Shown here piece by piece: positions 1-8,567 of a stretch of DNA of 64,000 bases; positions within the stretch are counted from its first letter, which is position 1; each line of letters starts with the position of its first letter. The DNA is from Runella sp. CRIBMP (GTDB lineage Bacteria; Bacteroidota; Bacteroidia; Cytophagales; Spirosomataceae): contig NZ_JAAAKZ010000001.1 of assembly GCF_009905605.1 (NCBI RefSeq), positions 124,001 to 188,000 on the forward strand, written 5' to 3'. Made by a program: the position numbers and the translations under genes. Under the pieces are notes generated by a model. That model was not told the DNA's origin and made no database searches. It was given only the letters and a program-made list of their open reading frames with translations.

Positions 1-647
1 AACGTAAGTCCCAAACGGTCGGCTTCACTTTCCTGATTGCGGCTATTGGGTAAAATATACCCCACACTGGCCGCCGCTGGGGCCGCTATCCCGTACAGAC
101 CCATCCAAATGTTTTGGGTTTCTTGGGGCTTGTTGGCCATCGCTACGCCCAATCCTACTTGACCAGCAGTGAGCGCTCCCTGTGCGAGCAACCCCTGGCT
201 CATGCGCTCAGCGCCGTGACTGGCAATGGCGTGTGATATTTCGTGGCCCATCACCACGGCAATGCCCGTTTCATCGCGGCAAATGGGCAAAATCCCTGTG
301 TAAAAAACCACTTTCCCGCCGGGCATACACCAAGCGTTGACGGCTTTGTTTTCGATGACGTTAAACTCCCATTGAAACCCTTCCAGTACTTGACTGTAGT
401 TATTGGCAGTCAAATAGGCTTCAACGGATTTTTTGATGCGTTGCCCAGCGCGTTTGACCATTTCTACCTGAGCACCGTTTCTTAGCACTTTGCTAGTGTC
501 GAGTACTTCTTTGTAGCTGCTGAAACTCATGGGTAATAGCTCTTTACTGTTGATGAGCATCAACTGATTACGGCCCGTGAGCGGCACTTTTTGGCACGCA
601 ACCACGAAAACCAACGATGCGAAAGAAGCAATTATGAACTTTTTCAT
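1..647 (-). CDS. M48 family metalloprotease lipoprotein (C-terminus cut by window edge)
   Basis: This is a zinc-dependent peptidase of the M48 family, probably anchored in the periplasm as a lipoprotein. The protein begins MKKFIIASFASLVFVVACQK, a short signal peptide ending in a lipobox-like VVAC. The HExxH zinc motif is visible as VVMGHEISHAIASH, and the third-ligand region as NQESEADRLGL just before the window edge, so the catalytic core is complete although the C-terminus is missing. About 215 codons are present. The start ATG lies at 645-647; the next gene runs the other way. Small M48 lipoproteins of this kind (LoiP/YcaL type) act in envelope quality control. The exact substrate cannot be told from sequence. 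Confidence 0.9.
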   Translation of the reverse strand, partial: MKKFIIASFASLVFVVACQKVPLTGRNQLMLINSKELLPMSFSSYKEVLDTSKVLRNGAQVEMVKRAGQRIKKSVEAYLTANNYSQVLEGFQWEFNVIENKAVNAWCMPGGKVVFYTGILPICRDETGIAVVMGHEISHAIASHGAERMSQGLLAQGALTAGQVGLGVAMANKPQETQNIWMGLYGIAAPAAASVGYILPNSRNQESEADRLGLT

Positions 648-849
648 TTTGATGTAGAGATTAGTGAATTTCGAATAAGGCAGCGAATAAATAATGCTGC
701 ACAGAGAATGCTTAAAAAAGTGTGCCAGTAGGGTAGGAAAGTGTGGAATTATTTACACACCCACACCTTTTATTCCCATCATAAATCTTAGTACCTTCGA
801 ATTCCTGAATTTACTTTTTGTAGTTGTTTATAAAAGAAACCGTTTCTAT

Positions 850-2562
850 ATGTATTTGAATATCAACGCTCAAAAACAAAACACTTACGACGCCATCGTT
901 ATCGGGTCGGGTATATCGGGCGGCTGGGCGGCCAAAGAGCTCTGTGAAAAAGGCTTGCGTACGCTGGTGCTGGAGCGCGGGCGCGATGTAAACCACATCA
1001 CTGATTACCCCACGGCCATGAAAAATCCGTGGGAATTTGAGCACCATAATCGCCTTCCGCCGTCGTTTAGGGAAGAAAACCCCATTGCAAGTAAGTGCTA
1101 CGCGTTGGACGAAGCCACACAGCAGTTTTTTACTAAAGATGCTGAGCAACCCTATATTCAGGAAAAACCCTTTGACTGGATTCGGGCGTATCAGGTAGGC
1201 GGTAAATCGCTTTTGTGGGCGCGGCAGGTGCAGCGTTGGAGTAAGTTTGATTTCGAAGGGCCCGCCCGTGATGGCTTCGCTGTGCCTTGGCCTGTTACCT
1301 ATGACGAAATGGCCCCTTGGTACAGTTATGTAGAACGATTTGCCGGCATCAGTGGCAATAAAGACGGATTGGAGGGGTTGCCCGATGGGGAATTTTTACC
1401 CCCGTGGGAATTAAACTGCGTTGAGAAGCACCTGCAAAAATCGCTGAACGCTAATTATACCGACCGTCACCTTATCATTGGTCGCTGTGCGCACCTCACC
1501 AAGCCACAGCCTTGGCATACGGCCCTTGGCCGGGCGCAGTGTCAGGCGCGGCATTTGTGCTACCGGGGTTGTCCTTTTGGTGCGTATTTTAGTTCACAAT
1601 CGTCTACCTTGCCCGCGGCACGCAAAACGGGAAAGCTCACACTGAGGCCGCATTCGGTAGTTCATTCCATTATTTATGACGAAAAACTGGGCAAAGCCTC
1701 AGGCGTTCGGATTATTGATGCCAATACCAAGGAGGTGATTGAATATTACGCAAAAATCATTTTTCTGAATGCTTCTTGTTTGGCAAGCAACCAGATTTTG
1801 CTCAATTCAACCTCCAACCGCTTTTCGGCAGGGCTGGGAAATGACAATGGACTGCTCGGTCATTATGTGGCTTTTCACAATTATCGCGGAAACGTTTATG
1901 CCGATATTGATGGCTTTGAAGATCAATATTATTTTGGTCGGCGGCCAACGTCGGGTTTTATGCCACGTTATCAGAATGTGCATAAACAAGAAACCGACTT
2001 CTTGCGGGGGTATCTCGTGGCGCTGAGCGCGGCCCGTGGTGGCTGGGGAAATGCAGCGGGGCAAGAAGGCTTTGGAGCCGAATGGAAAGAGAAAAATAGC
2101 CAGCCTGGTCCGTGGCATTTGTACGTGCAGATTCAGGCCGAAACAATTCCGAAGTTTGAAAACCATTTACGACTCAGCCCAGACCACAAAGATAAATACG
2201 GTATTCCGCAGTTGATTACGTCGGTAGGATACGATGACAATGACCTGAAAATCATCAAGCACTTTCATACCACAGTGGCCGAAATGTTGGACAAAGCAAG
2301 TTTTAAAAATATTCGTTTGGTAGATGATAAACGTAATCCTGGATTGGATATTCACGAAATGGGTGGTGTAAGGATGGGTGCTGACCCCAAAACCTCGCTG
2401 GTCAATAAATGGAATCAATTGCACGCCTGTAAAAATGTATTTGTTACCGACGGGGCAGCCATGACCTCCATCGGCACCCAAAACCCCTCTTTGACGTTTA
2501 TGGCGTTTACGGCCCGGGCGGCTAATCACGCCGTTGAGGAAATGAAGAAAAAGAATTTGTAG
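850..2562 (+). CDS. GMC family FAD-dependent oxidoreductase
   Basis: This 570-residue flavoenzyme belongs to the glucose-methanol-choline family, which oxidises alcohol groups of sugars or polyols. The FAD-binding Rossmann motif DAIVIGSGISGG lies at residues 14-25. The C-terminal substrate domain carries HEMGGVRMG, with the candidate catalytic His at 502, and TQNPSLTFMAFTARA, with Asn at about 545. A cysteine-containing stretch, RHLCYRGCPFGAYF, sits in the middle. I chose the ATG at 850 because the protein then starts six to fifteen residues before the Rossmann strand; the frame is open upstream to 694, but that part does not look like protein. No signal peptide is seen. The gluconate-dehydrogenase subunit-3 partner that often sits beside such genes in Bacteroidota is not in this window. 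Substrate unknown. Confidence 0.92.
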   Translation: MYLNINAQKQNTYDAIVIGSGISGGWAAKELCEKGLRTLVLERGRDVNHITDYPTAMKNPWEFEHHNRLPPSFREENPIASKCYALDEATQQFFTKDAEQPYIQEKPFDWIRAYQVGGKSLLWARQVQRWSKFDFEGPARDGFAVPWPVTYDEMAPWYSYVERFAGISGNKDGLEGLPDGEFLPPWELNCVEKHLQKSLNANYTDRHLIIGRCAHLTKPQPWHTALGRAQCQARHLCYRGCPFGAYFSSQSSTLPAARKTGKLTLRPHSVVHSIIYDEKLGKASGVRIIDANTKEVIEYYAKIIFLNASCLASNQILLNSTSNRFSAGLGNDNGLLGHYVAFHNYRGNVYADIDGFEDQYYFGRRPTSGFMPRYQNVHKQETDFLRGYLVALSAARGGWGNAAGQEGFGAEWKEKNSQPGPWHLYVQIQAETIPKFENHLRLSPDHKDKYGIPQLITSVGYDDNDLKIIKHFHTTVAEMLDKASFKNIRLVDDKRNPGLDIHEMGGVRMGADPKTSLVNKWNQLHACKNVFVTDGAAMTSIGTQNPSLTFMAFTARAANHAVEEMKKKNL

Positions 2563-2597
2563 TTTTGTGCATTAGTTTTCCAATAATTTGATTGAAA

Positions 2598-3047
2598 ATG
2601 AAAAATCTATCAAGGTTCACTCTCATCGGGGCCATTTTGCTGCTCTGGGTATTTAAAAGTTACGTGGCATTGTCTCAAACATCCAAAGAGACATTGGTTG
2701 CCGATATTGAGAAAAAACGTTTTGCCGCATTGGTCAGCAAAGATTATGCGTACCTGAACCAAGTAATGGGTGAAGATATAATTTATTGCCATTCCAGTGG
2801 ATTGATTGACACGAAAGCCTCTTTCATTCAATCAATAAAGGACGGTAAATTGGTCTACAACGAAATGACACCTGATGAGCTGAAAGTGCGGATTTATGAT
2901 AAAACAGCCGTGATTACGGGGGTATGTACTGCCAAAGTAGTCAGCAATGGCCAACAACTTAATACCCGTTTTCGTTTTACGGATGTGTATGTTAAGCGCA
3001 AGGAAGGGTGGCAAATGGTTACGTGGCAATCTCTTCGTTTGCCGTGA
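2598..3047 (+). CDS. Exported DUF4440/SnoaL-like (NTF2 fold) protein
   Basis: A 149-residue protein with an N-terminal signal peptide (hydrophobic LIGAILLLWVF, cleavage probably after ALSQ). The mature part fits the NTF2-like DUF4440 pattern: an alpha-helical start with KRFAALVSKDYAYLNQVMG, a central IYCHSSG, and closing beta strands such as RFTDVYVKRKEGWQMVTWQS. Members of this fold are small ligand-binding or isomerase-like proteins; the biochemical role here is unknown. It follows the GMC oxidoreductase by 35 bp on the same strand and may be co-transcribed with it. The ATG at 2598 is preferred over a TTG two codons earlier. Confidence 0.75.
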   Translation: MKNLSRFTLIGAILLLWVFKSYVALSQTSKETLVADIEKKRFAALVSKDYAYLNQVMGEDIIYCHSSGLIDTKASFIQSIKDGKLVYNEMTPDELKVRIYDKTAVITGVCTAKVVSNGQQLNTRFRFTDVYVKRKEGWQMVTWQSLRLP

Positions 3048-3274
3048 GAAGTGAGTCTAAGTTAAAAAAGAAATAAGAATGCAACGTATGCCCTCTTTTT
3101 TTCGTCTTGGTTATATAAGACGAGTTAAAAGTACCATTGAATAGGTTTTGCGTCGAAAGCTTGTAAGTTTTTTGAAAAAAACTGATATTCGAGCGCAATA
3201 TTAAACCTTTGGCGTGGGTTTTGTATAGTGAGTTAATTGTGAAGAATCAATTTTACTTAAAATAGTAACTATTT

Positions 3275-3730
3275 ATGAAACGTTTTTTTACGGTTTTTGT
3301 AATGATTGCAGTGGTAGGTACCGTGGTGGTTTCAAGCTGCAAGAAGAAACCTAAACCTTTAAGCGAAATTATCGGACGAGTGTGGAGCGCGCAATTGATT
3401 AAGCATGGTTCGAGCGTAGTGTATACCAAGGGAGCCGCTACCAACCCAACACCAGGGTATCTTAATTTTCGGTTGGATTTGAGCAGCCCTACCTCTGCAA
3501 CCTTGAAAGAGTGGGATGGAAATACTTTTACGGGTCAGTGGGAAGTGCAGGAAACAACTGCTGGTAACACCCTAATATTAAAGAATTTGACACCGCAGCC
3601 AACGGGCACCAACGGAACCATTCAGTTTACGATAAACTCGGCCACTGAAACGGAATTTGTAATGACCCGCACCTCTGGAAGCCAAAAAACGGGCGGAACC
3701 ATTAATAACTACACATTGGTATCCCCCTAA
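3275..3730 (+). CDS. Small lipocalin-like lipoprotein, function unknown
   Basis: A 151-residue lipoprotein. The signal peptide runs MKRFFTVFVMIAVVGTVVVS, with the lipid-modified cysteine at residue 22 in a VVSSC lipobox followed by KKK. The mature part is short, threonine/glycine-rich and beta-stranded (TFTGQWEVQET, GTIQFTINSATETEFVMTR), resembling the lipocalin-like domains common in Bacteroidota lipoproteins. I do not recognise a named family. It is a single gene with its own hairpin terminator at 3759-3795. Confidence 0.75.
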   Translation: MKRFFTVFVMIAVVGTVVVSSCKKKPKPLSEIIGRVWSAQLIKHGSSVVYTKGAATNPTPGYLNFRLDLSSPTSATLKEWDGNTFTGQWEVQETTAGNTLILKNLTPQPTGTNGTIQFTINSATETEFVMTRTSGSQKTGGTINNYTLVSP

Positions 3731-3758
3731 AAAAGGGGTCAAAATAAACTATTTAGGT

Positions 3759-3795
3759 GTCGTTCTCTGACAAGAGGGCGACATTTTTTATTTTT
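3759..3795 (+). terminator. Rho-independent terminator after the small lipoprotein
   Basis: A ten-pair stem (GTCGTTCTCT with AGAGGGCGAC, including two G-U pairs) encloses the loop GACA and is followed directly by ATTTTTTATTTTT. It ends transcription of the lipoprotein gene and abuts the promoter of the prolyl oligopeptidase gene. Confidence 0.75.
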
Positions 3796-3796
3796 G
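3789..3796 (+). promoter_or_regulatory. Candidate -7 promoter box for the prolyl oligopeptidase gene
   Basis: TATTTTTG matches the Bacteroidota -7 consensus TAnnTTTG and lies 30 bp upstream of the ATG at 3827. It falls inside the T-tract of the preceding terminator. No good TTTG -33 box is visible at the usual distance, so the call rests on the -7 box and its position. Confidence 0.35.
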
Positions 3797-3826
3797 CCAA
3801 ACACTTCATCCAAACGCGTATTCCCA

Positions 3827-5929
3827 ATGATAAAACCCTTTATTTTTCTCGCCCTGTTCTCCGTCACTCTACACGCCCAAATGACTTATCCCACCACCCG
3901 AAAAGTAGCTCAGACCGATGACTACCATGGTACAAAAGTAGCCGATCCCTATCGTTGGCTCGAAGACGATAACGCCGCCGATACCAAAGCCTGGGTAACG
4001 GAGCAAAATAAGGTCACTTTCGGATATTTGGAAAAAATACCCTACCGAGGCCTCATCAAACAGCAATTGGAAAAAGTATACAACTACCCCAAATATTCGG
4101 CTCCGCGCCGCAAGGGAGAGTATTTTTATTTTTATAAAAACGACGGATTACAAAATCAGTCGGTGTTGTACCGCCAAAAAGGAATGAGCGGTGCGCCCGA
4201 AGTGGTGCTTGATCCTAACAAACTTTCGGCCGACGGTACCACCCGACTGACGGTATTTAGTTTGTCCAAAAAAGGAGATTATGCTGTTTGTGGTTTTTCT
4301 CAAGGCGGCTCCGACTGGCAGGAATACCAAATTATGGACATGAAAACCCTGAAAATGCTCGCTGATAAAATCGAATGGGTAAAAGTATCGGGGGCTTCGT
4401 GGCAAGGAAATGGTTTTTATTATAGCCGTTATCCCAAACCTGAAGGCAGCGCATTGGCGGCAAAAAATGAAAATCACCAAGTGTTTTTTCACAAAGTAGG
4501 AACCGCGCAGTCAGCGGATGAATTGGTGTATGAAGACAAAGCGAACCCCCAGCGTTTTCATGGGGTGTATGTGAGTGAAGATGAGCGGTTTTCGTTTCTG
4601 AATATTTCAGATAGAGGCAAAGGCAAAGATGGGAATGCGCTCTATTATCGCGAAAATGGCCAAAAAGAGTTTAAGCCCGTAGTTGCTGAAATTACAGACG
4701 ATCAGTTTTCGATTGTGGACAACGTGGGCAATAAATTTTTGCTTCGTACCAATAAAAATGCCAAAAATGAGCGCGTAGTACTTTTTGACCCAGCCAATCC
4801 CGACGAAAAGAATTGGAAAGAAATTCTGCCAGAAAAACCCGAACCATTGCAGGGTGCAGGTACTGCAGGTGGGAAGATGTTTGTGACGTACCTAAAAGAC
4901 GTAACGACCCGCGCTTATGTGTACGACTTGAACGGAAAGCTCGAAAATGAAGTTCCGCTCCCTGGCTTAGGCTCAGCGGGTGGTTTTGGTGGTGAAAAAG
5001 AAGACAAAACGGTTTTTTATACGTTTTCTTCTTTCAATTACCCTCCCACGATTTTTAGTTACGACATTGCATCCCGTAAAAGTACCGTGTTCCGTAATCC
5101 TGAAGTGGCCTTTACACCCGCTGATTATGAGACAAAGCAGGTGTTTTATCCCAGCAAAGACGGTACTAAAATTCCGATGTTTATTGTCTATAAAAAAGGA
5201 CTAAAATTGGACGGAACGAATCCCACTATTTTGTACGGCTATGGTGGATTCAACATCAGCCTGACTGCTAGTTTCAGTCCCGTATTGATTCCGTTTTTGG
5301 ACAATGGCGGCGTATATGCTCAGGCTAACCTGCGCGGCGGGGCCGAATACGGTGATAAATGGCACGAAGCAGGAATGCGGCTTCAAAAGCAGAATGTATT
5401 TGATGACTTTATTGCGGCAGGGGAGTACCTCATTGCCCAAAAATATACCTCCAACGCTCGTTTAGCATTGCGCGGTGGCTCTAATGGCGGCCTGCTGGTC
5501 GGAACAGTCATGAATCAGCGGCCTGATTTGGCCAAAGTGGCGTTTCCGCAAGTGGGCGTTATGGACATGCTTCGTTTTCATAAATTTACCATCGGTTGGA
5601 ACTGGATTGCCGATTATGGCAGCAGTGACAATGCCACGGATTTCAAAAATTTGTACGCCTACTCACCTTTGCACAACATCAAAGAAGGCATTAATTATCC
5701 CGCCACGCTCGTTACTACCGCCGACCATGACGACCGCGTGGTGCCGGCGCATTCGTTTAAATACATTGCTGAATTGCAGGCCAAAGCCGCCAAAACTACC
5801 ACAAATCCTCTTCTGATTCGGGTTGACGTGAACAGTGGACACGGTGCAAGCAATACCGCTAAGTCGTTGGAACAAACGGCTGATATTTACGCTTTTATGT
5901 TTTATAACATGGGACTTAGCTGGAAGTAA
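3827..5929 (+). CDS. Prolyl oligopeptidase family serine peptidase (S9A), exported
   Basis: A 700-residue peptidase that cuts short peptides after proline. A signal peptide (MIKPFIFLALFSVTLHAQ) places it in the periplasm. The N-terminal part starts with the typical YPTTRKV...DDYHG...DPYRWLEDD and forms the seven-bladed propeller; the C-terminal part is the alpha/beta hydrolase. The catalytic serine is residue 552 in RGGSNGGLLVG, the aspartate lies in ADHDDRVVP near residue 634, and the histidine in SGHGASN. Length and motif order match intact S9A enzymes. The ATG at 3827 is chosen because it begins the signal peptide. The proline-pathway gene P5C dehydrogenase starts only 31 bp downstream on the same strand, suggesting joint use of proline-containing peptides. 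Confidence 0.95.
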   Translation: MIKPFIFLALFSVTLHAQMTYPTTRKVAQTDDYHGTKVADPYRWLEDDNAADTKAWVTEQNKVTFGYLEKIPYRGLIKQQLEKVYNYPKYSAPRRKGEYFYFYKNDGLQNQSVLYRQKGMSGAPEVVLDPNKLSADGTTRLTVFSLSKKGDYAVCGFSQGGSDWQEYQIMDMKTLKMLADKIEWVKVSGASWQGNGFYYSRYPKPEGSALAAKNENHQVFFHKVGTAQSADELVYEDKANPQRFHGVYVSEDERFSFLNISDRGKGKDGNALYYRENGQKEFKPVVAEITDDQFSIVDNVGNKFLLRTNKNAKNERVVLFDPANPDEKNWKEILPEKPEPLQGAGTAGGKMFVTYLKDVTTRAYVYDLNGKLENEVPLPGLGSAGGFGGEKEDKTVFYTFSSFNYPPTIFSYDIASRKSTVFRNPEVAFTPADYETKQVFYPSKDGTKIPMFIVYKKGLKLDGTNPTILYGYGGFNISLTASFSPVLIPFLDNGGVYAQANLRGGAEYGDKWHEAGMRLQKQNVFDDFIAAGEYLIAQKYTSNARLALRGGSNGGLLVGTVMNQRPDLAKVAFPQVGVMDMLRFHKFTIGWNWIADYGSSDNATDFKNLYAYSPLHNIKEGINYPATLVTTADHDDRVVPAHSFKYIAELQAKAAKTTTNPLLIRVDVNSGHGASNTAKSLEQTADIYAFMFYNMGLSWK

Positions 5930-5960
5930 CATTCATCCAAAAATCAACAAACATACTATT

Positions 5961-7589
5961 ATGGCTACTGGATTTTTCAACGTACCTGTTCCCAAAAACG
6001 AACCCGTCAAATCTTACGCACCGAATTCGCCCGAACGGGCCGCGCTCAAAGCGGCTCTTGTGGAAGCACGAAGTCGACAAATAGAGATACCAATGTACAT
6101 CGGTGGCGAGGAAATAATGACGGCGGATAAACATGCCGTGACACCTCCCCACGACCACCAATACGTACTTGGGTATTATTCTTTAGGGGATGCGTCGCAT
6201 GTGACAAAAGCCATCGATGCAGCTTTGGCAGCGCGTGAAAATTGGGCAAATTTAAGTTGGGAACATCGGGCCGCCATTTTCTTGAAAGCTGCTGATTTAC
6301 TGGCGGGTCCGTACCGCGCCGAAATCAACGCAGCGACCATGCTTGGACAATCCAAAAATGCCTATCAGGCTGAGATTGATGCGGCCTGCGAAATGATTGA
6401 TTTTTTGCGTTTTAATGTATATTATGCTTCCCAAATATACGGTGAGCAGCCGCAGTCGTCGGAGGGGGTTTGGAACCGCTTGGAGCACCGTCCGTTGGAA
6501 GGGTTTGTGTTTGCCTTAACGCCTTTCAATTTTACGGCGATTGCTGGAAACCTGCCTACTTCGGCAGCGTTGATGGGCAATGTATGCGTGTGGAAACCCG
6601 CGCTTACGCAAGTGTACGCTGCCAACGTCTTGATGAAAGTATTCAAAGAAGCAGGCGTACCCGATGGCGTTATTAACCTGATTTATGTAGATGGCCCCGT
6701 AGCGGGTGATGTCATTTTGAGCCATCCAGACTTTGCGGGAATTCACTTTACGGGCAGTACAAAAGTGTTTCAGCATATCTGGAAAACCATTGGCGATAAT
6801 CTTTCTATCTATAAATCCTTCCCGCGTATTGTGGGCGAAACGGGCGGTAAAGACTTCGTCGTAGCCCATTCATCGGCCAATGCCAAAGCTGTGGCCGTAG
6901 GACTGGTGCGCGGAGCGTTTGAGTATCAAGGCCAAAAATGCTCAGCGGCTTCGCGGGCTTACATTTCAGCCAACTTATGGGAAGAAGTAAAAAGCTATAT
7001 GATTGCCGATTTGGCAAGCATGAAAATGGGCGTTACCGAAGATTTTTCCAACTTTATCAACGCCGTCATTGACGAAAAATCGTTTGATAAAATCGCAGGT
7101 TACATTGATAATGCCAAAAATGACCCCCGTGTGACGGTCATCGCGGGTGGAAATTATGACAAATCAACGGGCTATTTTATTGAGCCTACGGTACTGCTCA
7201 CTACCGATCCAATGTACACCACGATGTGTGAAGAAATTTTCGGGCCTGTGCTGTCTATTTATGTTTATGAGCCAGATAAATTTGAAGAAACCCTTGAATT
7301 GGTCGATAAAACATCTCCCTATGCGCTCACAGGCTCTATTTTTGCCCAAGACCGCTACGTAATTGAGCAGGCAAGTAAGAAATTGGTAAATGCCGCAGGG
7401 AATTTTTACATCAATGATAAACCAACGGGCGCTGTAGTAGGACAGCAGCCCTTCGGCGGGGCGCGAGCGTCGGGAACGAACGACAAAGCGGGCTCTATTT
7501 TGAACCTGTTGCGTTGGGTATCACCACGTACCATAAAAGAAACTTTTGTTTCTCCAGTGGATTATCGTTACCCATTTTTAGCGGAATAA
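5961..7589 (+). CDS. pruA: L-glutamate gamma-semialdehyde (1-pyrroline-5-carboxylate) dehydrogenase
   Basis: A 542-residue NAD-dependent aldehyde dehydrogenase that turns glutamate semialdehyde into glutamate, the last step of proline breakdown. Visible landmarks are the PFNFTAIAGNLPTSAAL cofactor region, FTGST at 263-267, the general-base glutamate at 293 in VGETGGKDF, the catalytic cysteine at 327 in EYQGQKCSAASRAYI, and EIFGPVLSIYVY. It is a stand-alone dehydrogenase, not the bifunctional PutA; no proline dehydrogenase gene lies in this window. The ATG at 5961 gives the usual N-terminus MATGFFNVPVP. It is 31 bp behind the prolyl oligopeptidase gene and ends at a strong terminator. Confidence 0.95.
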   Translation: MATGFFNVPVPKNEPVKSYAPNSPERAALKAALVEARSRQIEIPMYIGGEEIMTADKHAVTPPHDHQYVLGYYSLGDASHVTKAIDAALAARENWANLSWEHRAAIFLKAADLLAGPYRAEINAATMLGQSKNAYQAEIDAACEMIDFLRFNVYYASQIYGEQPQSSEGVWNRLEHRPLEGFVFALTPFNFTAIAGNLPTSAALMGNVCVWKPALTQVYAANVLMKVFKEAGVPDGVINLIYVDGPVAGDVILSHPDFAGIHFTGSTKVFQHIWKTIGDNLSIYKSFPRIVGETGGKDFVVAHSSANAKAVAVGLVRGAFEYQGQKCSAASRAYISANLWEEVKSYMIADLASMKMGVTEDFSNFINAVIDEKSFDKIAGYIDNAKNDPRVTVIAGGNYDKSTGYFIEPTVLLTTDPMYTTMCEEIFGPVLSIYVYEPDKFEETLELVDKTSPYALTGSIFAQDRYVIEQASKKLVNAAGNFYINDKPTGAVVGQQPFGGARASGTNDKAGSILNLLRWVSPRTIKETFVSPVDYRYPFLAE

Positions 7590-7612
7590 TAAATCGCGGC
7601 GTTATTAAGACT

Positions 7613-7675
7613 AAAAAATCCCCTTTTATGGTAGACTGCCAAGTGCCTGTCTGCTATAAAAGGGGATTTTTTTGC
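7613..7675 (+). terminator. Strong terminator between convergent genes
   Basis: A long stem pairs AAAATCCCCTTTTAT with ATAAAAGGGGATTTT and continues as GTAGAC with GTCTGC-type pairing around the loop. It ends in TTTTTTTG on the plus strand and starts with AAAAAA, so it can serve both pruA and the leftward M15 peptidase gene. Confidence 0.9.
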
Positions 7676-7718
7676 TAGAATCTCTCTATCGTTTTTTGGC
7701 ATTTTTACCGAATTCCAA

Positions 7719-8567
7719 TCATTTCAGCAGTAATTCGGGCCGATATTCGAAGTGCATGGTGTCGTAGTGGTACCATTTGCCACCCCAGATAAAGCCGTGT
7801 TTTTCAAAGATTTCAACGACTTGGGCGGCGATGAGGTTGCGGTATTTGAGCTTGATGGCTTCATCCTTGCAGCGGCAGTCCCATTGCCAATAATGCGAAA
7901 GATTTAAGTTAATATCAATGGCGGTGCCGTAGCTGTGCATACTAAGCCGGTTGGTACCGCTGATGACCCGCCACGAAAATGTCCCAGCGGGATTGTTGAC
8001 GTATTTTAGTAATTCAGGATGCTTTTCCAGTTCATCAGAAACGGCTTTCAATTGTTTGTCAACATTGTTCACTTTTGTTACCAATAACTTCTTTTTTAGG
8101 TTTTTGGGGAGCCAGATAATCTCCGTTAGGTTTTTGCGGACTTCGGCCTCTGTGTTTCCGTACATCTTTCGAAAAAAAGGCTCGTAACGAAAACGACCTG
8201 GGTCTTGATTGATGGCAGGCGGATTTTGAACGCGATTTAAAGGGTATTTTTGGGCTAGTTGGTCTTCTAAATCAGCGTTTTGGAGGAGTTGAGCAAACGT
8301 TTTTTTTTGTCCATCATCAAAGGGCATGGCTGTTGAGTCTTTCCAAATGAGTTGATTTTTGGTGACTCGAACGATGTGGTCAGGATAAGCTTTGAGGTAT
8401 TCAGATTGAGCGTAGGCCGTCGAACAGAGCACAAATGTGGACAACAAGCACGTGGGTGAATGCAGATTTCTACGGACCAAAAATGGATCAATAACTCGCA
8501 AAACGACGGAGGTCAGAAGGCTCGAAAGTCCATTCAGGGGTTGTAATTGTTTCATTTTTAAGTTCAT
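7719..8567 (-). CDS. M15 family D-Ala-D-Ala carboxypeptidase-like peptidase
   Basis: An exported zinc peptidase of the VanY/M15 type, expected to trim the peptide stems of peptidoglycan. The C-terminal domain has the zinc-site motifs SMHSYGTAIDIN and WYHYDTMHFEYRPELL. A signal-peptide-like segment (LLSTFVLCSTAYAQ) lies about 50 residues from the annotated start. The ATG at 8567 makes the gene overlap its upstream neighbour by 80 bp and gives an unusually long segment before the signal peptide. An alternative TTG at 8478-8480, just after the neighbour's stop, would give a normal signal peptide starting VRRN. The start is therefore uncertain. Overlap or near contact with the DUF4846 gene indicates co-transcription. 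Confidence 0.88.
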   Translation of the reverse strand: MNLKMKQLQPLNGLSSLLTSVVLRVIDPFLVRRNLHSPTCLLSTFVLCSTAYAQSEYLKAYPDHIVRVTKNQLIWKDSTAMPFDDGQKKTFAQLLQNADLEDQLAQKYPLNRVQNPPAINQDPGRFRYEPFFRKMYGNTEAEVRKNLTEIIWLPKNLKKKLLVTKVNNVDKQLKAVSDELEKHPELLKYVNNPAGTFSWRVISGTNRLSMHSYGTAIDINLNLSHYWQWDCRCKDEAIKLKYRNLIAAQVVEIFEKHGFIWGGKWYHYDTMHFEYRPELLLK

